Positions 25,342 through 32,993 of a stretch of DNA of 64,000 nt are shown here, piece after piece. How positions within the stretch are numbered: position 1 is the stretch's first letter; each line of letters opens with the position of its first letter. Origin of the DNA: JAGPUQ01 sp050250395 (GTDB lineage: Bacteria; Pseudomonadota; Gammaproteobacteria; Pseudomonadales; Porticoccaceae); assembly GCA_050250395.1 (NCBI GenBank), contig JBFWOQ010000001.1, forward strand, positions 124,001 to 188,000, given 5' to 3'. A program made the position numbers and the translations under genes. The notes below the pieces were generated by a model. It was not told the DNA's origin. It saw only the letters and a program-made list of their open reading frames with translations, and did not search any database.

Positions 25342-26499
25342 CTATGGCCCGGCTTTATCCAACCCCTTGATGACCCCTGCGGCATGCAGATCGGCAATTT
25401 CCGCCGCCGACAAACCCCATTCGGAAAGGATTTCATCGGTGTGCTCGCCGCGCCGCGCCGGCGGCCGGGAAACCCGGCAGGGCGTGGCGCTGAAGCGGGG
25501 CGCCGGCACCGGCTGGATCACACCGTCGATTTCGACGAAGGATGCGCGCGCCTTGTTGTGGGGATGCGCGGGGGCTTCGGCAAAGCGCAGCACCGGCGCG
25601 AAACAGACATCGCTCTGCTGCAACAGGTCGCACCACTGGTCGCGGGTTCTGGTCAGAAACAACGCGCTTAGCTTTGCCTTCTGCTCGGGCCAGCGTTTGG
25701 GGTCCATCTGGACGTCAAACTCCGCGCCGAGTTCGAGCAACTCTTTCAGCTCCGCATAGAATTGCGGCTCCGCGGAAGCGATGGAAATGTATTCGCCATC
25801 GGCGCATTCATAGGCATCGTAATAATGGCTGGCGCCGTTCAGCGGATGATTGCCGCGACCCTCGCGGAATCTGCCCTCGGCCAACTGGCCAAAAAATGCG
25901 GTGCCGAGAATCGCTGCGCCATCCACCATGGCGGCATCCACCACCTGCCCGGCGCCGGAGGTCTTGGCCTTGAGGATGGCACTGACCATGCCGAAAGCGA
26001 GCAGCATGCCGCCACCGCCAAAATCGCCCACCAGATTCAGCGGCGGCGCCGGCGGCCCACCTTGGCTGCCAAAATTGAACAGGGCGCCGGACAGGGCAAT
26101 GTAGTTGATGTCGTGGCCGGCAACCTGCGCGATCGGGCCTTCCTGTCCCCAGCCGGTCATGCGACCGATCACCAATGCGGGGTTTTTGCCGAGCAGCACC
26201 TCGGGACCGATGCCGAGTCGCTCGATCACGCCGGGACGGAAACCTTCGATCAGGCCATCGGATTTTGCGACCAGGCGCAACAGGAGTTCGATGCCCCGGG
26301 GGCTCTTCAAATCCAGGCGCAGGGAGCGCCGGCCGCGCGCCAGCAGATCATAGCGCTCCGCGCGGGGCAGACCGCCGGCGGCGCCCGTGCGGTCGACGCG
26401 AATCACCTCGGCGCCCATGTCGGCCAGCATCATGGCGCAAAACGGGCCGGGGCCGATGCCTTGCAATTCGATGATACGCAAACCTTCAAGCGGACCCAT
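25342..26499 (-). CDS. Alpha-methylacyl-CoA racemase-like CaiB/BaiF family protein
   Basis: A 385-residue class III CoA-transferase-fold protein that most resembles alpha-methylacyl-CoA racemase, which interconverts (R)- and (S)-2-methylacyl-CoA before beta-oxidation of branched, isoprenoid or sterol side chains. The diagnostic segments are present: GHDINYIALSGAL with the catalytic His, and NLVGDFGGGGMLLAFG with the catalytic Asp. The start ATG at 26499 gives MGPLEGLRIIELQGIGPGPF, the family N-terminus, and lies 20 bp after the hspQ stop. Two HSD10-like dehydrogenases upstream fit the same pathway type. True CoA-transferase activity is a less likely alternative. Confidence 0.85.
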   Translation of the reverse strand: MGPLEGLRIIELQGIGPGPFCAMMLADMGAEVIRVDRTGAAGGLPRAERYDLLARGRRSLRLDLKSPRGIELLLRLVAKSDGLIEGFRPGVIERLGIGPEVLLGKNPALVIGRMTGWGQEGPIAQVAGHDINYIALSGALFNFGSQGGPPAPPLNLVGDFGGGGMLLAFGMVSAILKAKTSGAGQVVDAAMVDGAAILGTAFFGQLAEGRFREGRGNHPLNGASHYYDAYECADGEYISIASAEPQFYAELKELLELGAEFDVQMDPKRWPEQKAKLSALFLTRTRDQWCDLLQQSDVCFAPVLRFAEAPAHPHNKARASFVEIDGVIQPVPAPRFSATPCRVSRPPARRGEHTDEILSEWGLSAAEIADLHAAGVIKGLDKAGP

Positions 26500-26519
26500 G
26501 GTTATTATCCTGTCGGCAG

Positions 26520-26858
26520 TCAGTGCGTGCGGGGATTCCTTGGCTGATAGCGCGCGTCTTTGAACTCGCCAAAAAACTGTTCGATCCGCGGATGGTTTAC
26601 CGGAGCGCCGCTGGTATCGGGCAACAGGTTCTGCTCCGACACATAGGCGACATAGTAGCTCTGCGCGTTCTCGGCGAGCAGGTGATAGAAGGGTTGATCG
26701 CGACGCGGGCGCAGGTGTTCGGGAATGGCATTGAGCCATTCCTCGGTGTTGCCGAAGGTCGGATCGACGTCGAAGATCACGCCGCGAAACGGGTAGATCC
26801 GGTGCTTGACCACCTGCCCGATTTCAAACTTGGCGGTGCGGTTGACGGTCTCGATCAT
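26520..26858 (-). CDS. hspQ: Heat shock protein HspQ / YccV-like
   Basis: A 112-residue YccV/HspQ family protein, known as a specificity factor that helps the Lon protease and affects DnaA turnover; the domain was once described as hemimethylated-DNA binding. Recognisable are FEIGQVVKHRIYPFRGVIFDVDP, the double RPRRDQPFYHLLAE segment and YVAYVSEQNLL. It sits 27 bp after an SDR gene and 20 bp before the racemase-like gene. Its presence inside a catabolic run is unusual and may reflect co-transcription without functional linkage. Confidence 0.9.
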   Translation of the reverse strand: MIETVNRTAKFEIGQVVKHRIYPFRGVIFDVDPTFGNTEEWLNAIPEHLRPRRDQPFYHLLAENAQSYYVAYVSEQNLLPDTSGAPVNHPRIEQFFGEFKDARYQPRNPRTH

Positions 26859-26885
26859 GGCGCTGTCCGCAGTGCTGCCGACCGG

Positions 26886-27638
26886 TCAGCGCATGGCGCC
26901 ATCGATCTGGATGGTCTCGCCGTTGAGCATGCGATTCTGACAGATATGCTTGACCAGCTCGCCGATTTCGCGCGGGTCGCCCCAGCGTTTCGGAAAGGGC
27001 ACCATCGCGATGAGCTTGTCGATGTGCCTGTCTTCGACCGAGCTGGCCAGCGGCGTTTTGAAAAATCCCGGTGCGATGGTCATCACGCGGATGCCGTAGG
27101 GCGCCAGATCGCGGGCGAGGGGCAGGGTCGCACCCGCCACCGCGCGTTTCGACGCCGCATAGGCCGCCTGTCCCGGCGGGCCGTTGAACGCCGCCCCCGA
27201 TGCGATGTTGATCAGCACGCCGCGCTCGCCGTCCTCGAACGGTTCGAGGTTCATCATCTGCTCGGCAAACAGCGCGCAACCATCGAGGGTACCGATGACA
27301 TTGATGTTGATTTCGCGCTGCATGGATGCGATGGGATGCGGGCCCTGGGACCGACTGGCGATCTTGCGGCTGACATCGATGCCGGCAAAATTCACCGCGA
27401 TGCGCGGCGGACCGATGGCCGCGCAGGCCTGCGACACCGCGGCCTTGAGGGAGTCGTGATCGGCGACATCGCACTGGATGGCGACGCCGCCCAGCTCCTT
27501 GGCCAGGGGTTCGGCCAGCACCATGTCGCGATCCAGCAGCGCCACGGTGGCGCCCGCTTCGGTGAGTACGCGCGCGGTGGCGGCACCCAGACCGGAGGCG
27601 CCACCCGTCAGAAATGCCGCTACACCTTCGAGCTTCAT
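26886..27638 (-). CDS. SDR dehydrogenase, 3-hydroxyacyl-CoA dehydrogenase type 2-like
   Basis: A 250-residue classical short-chain dehydrogenase. The NAD-binding TGGASGLGAATARVL is near the N-terminus, and the active-site Ser, Tyr and Lys are in INIASGAAF and YAASKRAV. The overall layout, including the APGFFKTPLA loop and KRWGDPREIGELVKHI tail, is like HSD10 (type 2 3-hydroxyacyl-CoA dehydrogenase), which oxidises 3-hydroxyacyl-CoAs, 2-methyl-3-hydroxybutyryl-CoA and some steroids. It lies 27 bp upstream of hspQ and 86 bp downstream of a paralogue. Confidence 0.85.
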   Translation of the reverse strand: MKLEGVAAFLTGGASGLGAATARVLTEAGATVALLDRDMVLAEPLAKELGGVAIQCDVADHDSLKAAVSQACAAIGPPRIAVNFAGIDVSRKIASRSQGPHPIASMQREININVIGTLDGCALFAEQMMNLEPFEDGERGVLINIASGAAFNGPPGQAAYAASKRAVAGATLPLARDLAPYGIRVMTIAPGFFKTPLASSVEDRHIDKLIAMVPFPKRWGDPREIGELVKHICQNRMLNGETIQIDGAMR

Positions 27639-27723
27639 GCGTTATCCCCTGCCGCGCGACGGGCGACCCCGGCGCGGATCCTGGTTTGATGGGTTGTGGT
27701 TGAATGGGCTTGGACTTTCATGA

Positions 27724-28479
27724 TCAGAAAAGTCCCGCGTCGATGCGGATGGTCGAGGCGTTCAGCATCGGGTTTTCGCAGATGTGCTGCACCAGCGCGC
27801 CGATCTCCTCCGGCCTGCCCTTGCGCTTGGGAAACAGCACCTGGCGCAGCACCTGTCCGGTCATCGCGTCATCCATGGTGCCGGCCAGGGGCGTATCGAA
27901 AAGCCCCGGCGCAATGGTCATGACGCGGATGCCGTAGCGGGCGAGATCGCGCGCCATGGGCAGGGTCGCACCGACGACGCCGGCCTTGGACGCCGCATAC
28001 ACCGACTGGCCATTGGGTGCGTTGAACGCCGCCACCGACGCGATGTTGATCAGCACGCCGCGCTCGCCGTCGGTATCCAGCGGCGCGAGGTCGAGCATCG
28101 CGTAGGAAGCGTGAGCGCAACAACTGAGCGTGCCCACCAGATTGACGTCGATGACGCGCTGCATGGGTCCGATGGCGTGCGCGCCGGTCTTGCGGCTGGC
28201 AATCTTGCGCGCCGTGTCGATACCGGCGCAGTTGACCAGGATGCGCGCCGCGCCCTGCGCGGCCTGGGCGGCGGCCACCGCCTGCTGCACCGAAGCGTCG
28301 TCGGCGACATCGCAGGCGATGGCGATGCCACCGATCTCGGCGGCCGTCGCCTGCGCCAACTCGGCATTGCGATCGAGAATGGCGACCTTGGCGCCAGCGC
28401 GCGCCAGCACCCGCGCGACACCGGCGCCGATACCGGACGCGCCGCCAGTCACCAGCGCCGGCAATCCGTTAATTTTCAT
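27724..28479 (-). CDS. SDR dehydrogenase, HSD10-like tandem paralogue
   Basis: A 251-residue classical SDR closely related in layout to the next gene downstream. TGGASGIGAGVARVL binds the cofactor; INIASVAAF and YAASKAGV hold the catalytic Ser, Tyr and Lys; the tail reads KRKGRPEEIGALVQHICENPMLN. The shared KIASR, IGPMQR/IASMQR and APG-(F/L)-F segments point to tandem duplication followed by divergence. It is the first gene of the minus-strand catabolic set. Substrates of the two copies probably differ, but nothing in the sequence defines them. Confidence 0.85.
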   Translation of the reverse strand: MKINGLPALVTGGASGIGAGVARVLARAGAKVAILDRNAELAQATAAEIGGIAIACDVADDASVQQAVAAAQAAQGAARILVNCAGIDTARKIASRKTGAHAIGPMQRVIDVNLVGTLSCCAHASYAMLDLAPLDTDGERGVLINIASVAAFNAPNGQSVYAASKAGVVGATLPMARDLARYGIRVMTIAPGLFDTPLAGTMDDAMTGQVLRQVLFPKRKGRPEEIGALVQHICENPMLNASTIRIDAGLF

Positions 28480-28612
28480 GGGTGACCCCGCTCCCGGTAA
28501 TTGACGAAAAGTCTAGCACGGGCGTTCCGCGCTACCGAATCCAACCTGCACAGGCCGTGCAGAATCCAGACACCGGGGGATCAACCGGATCGAGTTCGGC
28601 AGTCGTATTCCT

Positions 28613-30763
28613 TCAATCCGTTGCCGGCGCAGCGGCATTTTGCGCCGGCGATGCCAGCGCGGGCGGGGACGGCGGCGCCGGTACGGGCGCCTGCAGCAGC
28701 GCCTCGATCAGTACGCCCCAGGGCGAGTCGGGGGCCTGCTCCCAGGCGAGCTGATGCAGGGCCGTGAGCGCCTGGGCATCCTCCGCGAGGAAGCGCTTGT
28801 CGCCGGTGCCGAGCGCGTCGGGTCCGCCTTTCACGCAAGTCGCCAGCAGGCGTTCACGAACGCGCTGGCGCAACGGCGTGTCGCCCCGGGGACGCGCCAA
28901 CTGCACATGCAGGGCATTGGCGACCGGACTCAGCACGGCGCGCGGAAAGCCCGAGAGACTCCCGGTAACCGGGCACCGATAGGCAGTCAGATCGTCCAGC
29001 ACGGCGGGCGGAACACTCTCCTCGGGCGCGAGCAACAAGCCAGCGGCGCGCAGCCGGGCGCCGGCGCGATAGCGGCTCAGCCATACCGAAATCGGTGCGG
29101 CAAACACTAACGGTGCCGCGACCGGCAGCGACCAGAGAAAAAAACGCGGATCCAGCCAGTAGGCAAAGCCGATCCAGGCGAGGGCGAGCAGACTGCCCGG
29201 CGCCTGCCGGATCAGGGCTTCCGACCACTGCGTCTCCCGGGTGCGATTCTGCCCAGCCCAGAGCACCTGGGTATCGAGCAGCGCCTCGGTCACGAACTGG
29301 CTGTGGGCCAGCATCCGGATCGGCGCGAGCAGCGACGACACCACCGTCTCGATCAGCAGACTGATGACCAAGCGTATCAGTCCACCCATGGCGCGGCGCC
29401 GGCGGCGGTCGAACGCAACGTCGAGAAAGGCCAGCAGCTTGGGGGAAAACAGCACGATCGCGGTGACGCCGACCAGCATCAGCGCCCAGTCCGGGCGCCA
29501 CTCCGGCCACAGGGGGTACAGGGCATAGGGCTCGGGGAAATAGGCCACTGGCAGCAGGGTGAGCACGGCGGTTTCCGCCGTCACCGCCACCAGGAACGCA
29601 AACCAGAATACCGACGAACAGTAATTCATGATGCCGTTGAGAAAAGCCGCACGATGCGCGGCGGCAAAGCCCGGGCGCAACAGGAACGCCAGATGCTGCA
29701 AGTTGCCCTTGACCCAGCGGCGGTCGCGGGCCAGCTCGTCCATCAGGCTGGGCGGGGCTTCCTCGTAACTGCCGCCGAGACCGGGTTCCAGCCAGACTTC
29801 GTAGCCGGCGCGGCGCAACAGCGCCGCTTCGACAAAGTCGTGGCTCAGCACCGCGCCACTGAACAAACCCCAGCCGCGCAATTGCGGCAGTCCGGCATGG
29901 GCCATGAACGGCGCGATCCGCAGCACCGCATTGTGGCCCCAGAAGGTGCTCTCCCCCAGTTGCAGCGCCGCCAACCCGGCCAGGAACAGCGGTCCGTAAA
30001 GCTGCGAACCAAATTGCTGCACGCGCGCATGAAAGGTCTTGGCGTTGGCCAGCGCGGGCGCGGTCTGCAGGATGGCCATTTCCGGCGCGCGCTCCATCAG
30101 GCGCACCATGGTCACCAGGGCATCGCCGGTCATGATGCTGTCGGCGTCCAGGTGAATCATGTAGCTATAGCTGTTGCCCCAGCGGGCGAGAAAATCGCTG
30201 ATATTGCCGGGCTTGCGCTTCACATTGAGCGTGCGGCGACGATAGTGGATGCGGCCATGGGCGCCGAGTTCTTCGCACAGCTCGAACCAGGCCTCGCGCT
30301 CCGCCAGCCACAGCTCGGGATCGCGGCTGTCGGAGAGAATGAAAAACTCGAAATGCGCCAGTTCGCCGGTCTGCGCCAGGCTCCGGTAGGTCGCGCGCAG
30401 ACCGGCAAAGCTGCGCTCGACCTCTTCGTGATAAATGGGAAACAGGATGGCGGTCCGCGCCAGCGGCGTCGCCGCCAGGGTCGCGGCGTCGGTCCGTCGC
30501 AACGGGCTCATCCGGTCGCCCCCCAGGCGCCGCAGCACGAACCCGTACAGGGCAATCCAGAACCCGGCGGTGATGCCGGTGAACAGAAAACAGAACAGCA
30601 CCAGGATGCACACTTCCAGCGGCTTGCCGCCGTGGTAGGGCAGCACCTGACGCATGCTCCAGCCGGCTGCCGCGACCGACGCCAGCACCAGACACAGAAA
30701 CAGGGTGCGCCGCCAGCGGGCGCGCGCCTGCCACCGGAACCTCACCGGTTCAATCACAGGCAT
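28613..30763 (-). CDS. opgH: Glucans biosynthesis glucosyltransferase H
   Basis: OpgH (MdoH) is the inner-membrane glucosyltransferase that makes the beta-glucan backbone of osmoregulated periplasmic glucans from UDP-glucose. The ATG at 30763 gives 716 residues, shorter than the roughly 850 of E. coli because the cytosolic N-terminal extension is small. Two TMs (about residues 18-38 and 50-75) precede the GT2 domain with FILSDSRD, HLDADS, HDFVEAALLRRAG and the RDRRWVKGNLQH motif; further TM helices follow. The C-terminal tail is Ala/Pro-rich. The start overlaps the preceding small ORF, showing tight coupling with opgG. Confidence 0.93.
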   Translation of the reverse strand: MPVIEPVRFRWQARARWRRTLFLCLVLASVAAAGWSMRQVLPYHGGKPLEVCILVLFCFLFTGITAGFWIALYGFVLRRLGGDRMSPLRRTDAATLAATPLARTAILFPIYHEEVERSFAGLRATYRSLAQTGELAHFEFFILSDSRDPELWLAEREAWFELCEELGAHGRIHYRRRTLNVKRKPGNISDFLARWGNSYSYMIHLDADSIMTGDALVTMVRLMERAPEMAILQTAPALANAKTFHARVQQFGSQLYGPLFLAGLAALQLGESTFWGHNAVLRIAPFMAHAGLPQLRGWGLFSGAVLSHDFVEAALLRRAGYEVWLEPGLGGSYEEAPPSLMDELARDRRWVKGNLQHLAFLLRPGFAAAHRAAFLNGIMNYCSSVFWFAFLVAVTAETAVLTLLPVAYFPEPYALYPLWPEWRPDWALMLVGVTAIVLFSPKLLAFLDVAFDRRRRRAMGGLIRLVISLLIETVVSSLLAPIRMLAHSQFVTEALLDTQVLWAGQNRTRETQWSEALIRQAPGSLLALAWIGFAYWLDPRFFLWSLPVAAPLVFAAPISVWLSRYRAGARLRAAGLLLAPEESVPPAVLDDLTAYRCPVTGSLSGFPRAVLSPVANALHVQLARPRGDTPLRQRVRERLLATCVKGGPDALGTGDKRFLAEDAQALTALHQLAWEQAPDSPWGVLIEALLQAPVPAPPSPPALASPAQNAAAPATD

Positions 30764-31064
30764 CGTCCGCCGCCCGGCGGCGCTGCGCCCGAGCGGCAAA
30801 ATGCGGCCCGCTCGGAACCGGCGCCGCGGTGACCGCGACCGGACGCCGACCGCTCCAGGCCGGATCGCCGAGAATCTGGCGCCGCCAGGCACGCAGATCG
30901 GGGCCGCCGTGCGCGGCCAGCGTCACCTGTAGCCGCGAAACTGCGCCAGCGGCCTGCTCCGGAGCCACCCCGGCGAGACGCAGGTAGCCGTAGACGCGCA
31001 GCAGCGGAAGAAACTCCGGCTCGAAGAGTAGCTGGACGGGCGGCGCAGCGGCGGTTGGCGACAT
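30750..31064 (-). CDS. Unknown 104-residue protein between opgG and opgH
   Basis: A short frame filling the opgG-opgH gap. It begins at ATG 31064 (TTG 31070 is an alternative), 7 nt after the opgG stop, and its end overlaps the opgH start by 14 bp, so its position argues that it is real. The middle segment PEFLPLLRVYGYLRLAGVAPEQAA reads like a compact helical protein; the C-terminus is Arg/Ala-rich. No signal peptide, TM or known motif is visible. It could be a cytosolic regulator of OpgH or the detached N-terminal region of OpgH, which is shortened here. Function unknown. Confidence 0.55.
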   Translation of the reverse strand: MSPTAAAPPVQLLFEPEFLPLLRVYGYLRLAGVAPEQAAGAVSRLQVTLAAHGGPDLRAWRRQILGDPAWSGRRPVAVTAAPVPSGPHFAARAQRRRAADDACD

Positions 31065-31071
31065 CGGCAAC

Positions 31072-32631
31072 TCAGGGCGTCAGGGAGTTGGCGAATGGAA
31101 GATGGTAGCTCCAAGTCTCGCTCAGAGTGTCTTCGCCCAGATGCAGGAAGGCGCGCATTTCCATACCGGACTCGGGCTCGGGGCTGGCGACAAAGACCAG
31201 TCGCCAGCGTTCCGGCACCGGCAGGTATTCCACATACTGTTCGAGGATCTTGCCTCCGGCCAGGCTGACATTGCCCGCCACGGGTGCGTCGCGGCCCTTG
31301 ATCTTGCCGAGCCCGCCACCGGCGAAATCGATCACGAAACGATAGGCATCCGCCGGCAAGTCCCTACCCTGGGCGTCACCCGGCCGACCCACCAGCGTAT
31401 TCACAACAGTAGCGAGCGCGCCGTCCGGCTCGGGGCTCGCGCCCAGAATGAGGTCGTAATCAAGGATCATGCGCTGACCGGCGGGGACCGCTTTCGCGGG
31501 GCTCCAGAAGGCCACGATGTTGTCGTTGGTCTCGTCCGGGGAGGGAATTTCCACCAGCACGACACGCCCCGGCCCGGTCGGTTGCCGCAGCGTCACCCAA
31601 GCCCCGGGGCGCAGCTGATAATTGGCGTCGCCGTCCTCGTAGGCGTCAAACCGGCGGTCGCGCTGCAACAGCCCGAAGCCCTTCGCGTTATTCACGGTAA
31701 AGCCGTACAACTCGGGCGTGCGGGGATTGAGCAGCGGACGCCACAGCCATTCGCCGCTGCCGTCGTTCACCAGCAGACCGTCACTGTGATGCATTTCGGG
31801 GCGCCACCGACCGAGCGGGCGGGCGGTGTTCTCGCCGTAGAGAAACATGCTGGTCAGCGGCGCCAGGCCCAGCATCGTGACCGGTTTGCGGGTAAAGATT
31901 TCGGCGCGCACACCGATCCGGGTATTTTCGCCGGGCCAGAGCGTGAACTCGTAACCGCCGGTGACACTGGGTCCTTCGAGCAGGGCGAAAATCCGTATGC
32001 TGGTGGCGGCTGGGCGCGGCTGCTCCAACCAGAATTCGCTGAACAGCGGAAACTCCTCTCCTCCCGGCAAACCCGTGTCGATCGCCAGCCCCCGCGCCCA
32101 CAACCCGAGTACGTCGCCCTTGCCCACGCCGCGAAAGTAACTCGCGCCGCTGAATTCGACCACGGCTTCGTGTTCACCGCCGCGGTTGATCGGGTACTCC
32201 AACCGCAGACCGGCAAAGCCCAGGTCCGGGGGAATCCGCTTTGCCAGGTCGGGATTGCCGAAGTCGAACTGCTCGCGGTCGAAGGGGACATCGCGCACCC
32301 CTTCCGCGGTGATCCGGTGAATTTTCACCGGATAGCGCTGATGCCGTGCCGGCGCAATGAAGGACACCTGAAACAGCGAATTGCTGGCACGCCAAAGACG
32401 ACGCTCGGGCAGGAAGCGGAACAACCGCGCCTGTTCGTAAGACAGCTCCTGGAGAAAGGCCGGGATTTCCGCGGGCGCCCGATAGGGCTCGGTGGCGCGC
32501 TGTTTGGCCAGTGCCGCGACATCGCGCAACTCGACCGCCTGTGCGGGCGCGAACCCGATGCACACCAGTAACAGCGCGCCGGCGGCGATGCAATAGAAAG
32601 GAAATTTCTGGCTTGGAGTCAATCTGTTCAA
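31072..32631 (-). CDS. opgG: Glucans biosynthesis protein G (periplasmic)
   Basis: OpgG (MdoG) is a periplasmic protein needed to assemble osmoregulated periplasmic glucans, probably as a branching or processing enzyme. From TTG 32631 the product is 519 residues with a Sec signal peptide (FYCIAAGALLLVCIGFAPAQA) and mature start VELRDVAALAKQRA. Family segments visible are FSGASYFRGVGKGDVLGLWARGLAIDTG, APLTSMFLYGEN, HHSDGLLVNDG and NAKGFGLLQRDR. Upstream in-frame ATGs (for example 32760) would put more than 40 charged residues before the signal and are not used; no strong ribosome site decides the start. It forms an operon with the small ORF and opgH, divergent from its paralogue opgD. Confidence 0.9.
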   Translation of the reverse strand: MNRLTPSQKFPFYCIAAGALLLVCIGFAPAQAVELRDVAALAKQRATEPYRAPAEIPAFLQELSYEQARLFRFLPERRLWRASNSLFQVSFIAPARHQRYPVKIHRITAEGVRDVPFDREQFDFGNPDLAKRIPPDLGFAGLRLEYPINRGGEHEAVVEFSGASYFRGVGKGDVLGLWARGLAIDTGLPGGEEFPLFSEFWLEQPRPAATSIRIFALLEGPSVTGGYEFTLWPGENTRIGVRAEIFTRKPVTMLGLAPLTSMFLYGENTARPLGRWRPEMHHSDGLLVNDGSGEWLWRPLLNPRTPELYGFTVNNAKGFGLLQRDRRFDAYEDGDANYQLRPGAWVTLRQPTGPGRVVLVEIPSPDETNDNIVAFWSPAKAVPAGQRMILDYDLILGASPEPDGALATVVNTLVGRPGDAQGRDLPADAYRFVIDFAGGGLGKIKGRDAPVAGNVSLAGGKILEQYVEYLPVPERWRLVFVASPEPESGMEMRAFLHLGEDTLSETWSYHLPFANSLTP

Positions 32632-32993
32632 CGCAATCGCTGCAGGCCGGACTGTTATCGGGACCCACTCGGGATTCGGGGGGTGGGGGTTTGGCGTTCG
32701 TGCCGTGCCGGATCGGCCGGAGCGCCGGGAATTGTAATGGACTTCACCAGCGGCGGACATGCGCCGATGCCGCTTTCGTACGATGTGGCACCGCGACTGC
32801 GCAAATTTATCCCACCGGCCGCGGAATCGCTTGCCCGCGGCGCACCGAACCTTTACTTTTGCCCGCTTTGGGCGCCCGGCCCCGGCTCCTGCGGGCACCG
32901 CGCCACAACGGGGCAACGCGCCTTACACACGCGAAAGCCCGAAATCCGATGTCCGGAATCCCAATCTTCAGAATCCGTAATGAGGAGTCACTC
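32632..32993. other. Divergent opgG/opgD control region
   Basis: About 360 bp between the two divergent glucan genes. On the minus strand a TACAAT (32736-32731) could be the opgG -10, but no good -35 lies at 16-18 bp. No clear promoter was found for opgD. There is no convincing gene; longer upstream versions of both opg frames run into this region. An osmoregulated element may lie here but none can be defined by eye. Confidence 0.4.

Noticed and set aside
32631..32916. N-terminal extension of OpgG to upstream ATGs
   Set aside because: It would place more than 40 mostly polar and basic residues before a well-formed signal peptide, with no better ribosome site.
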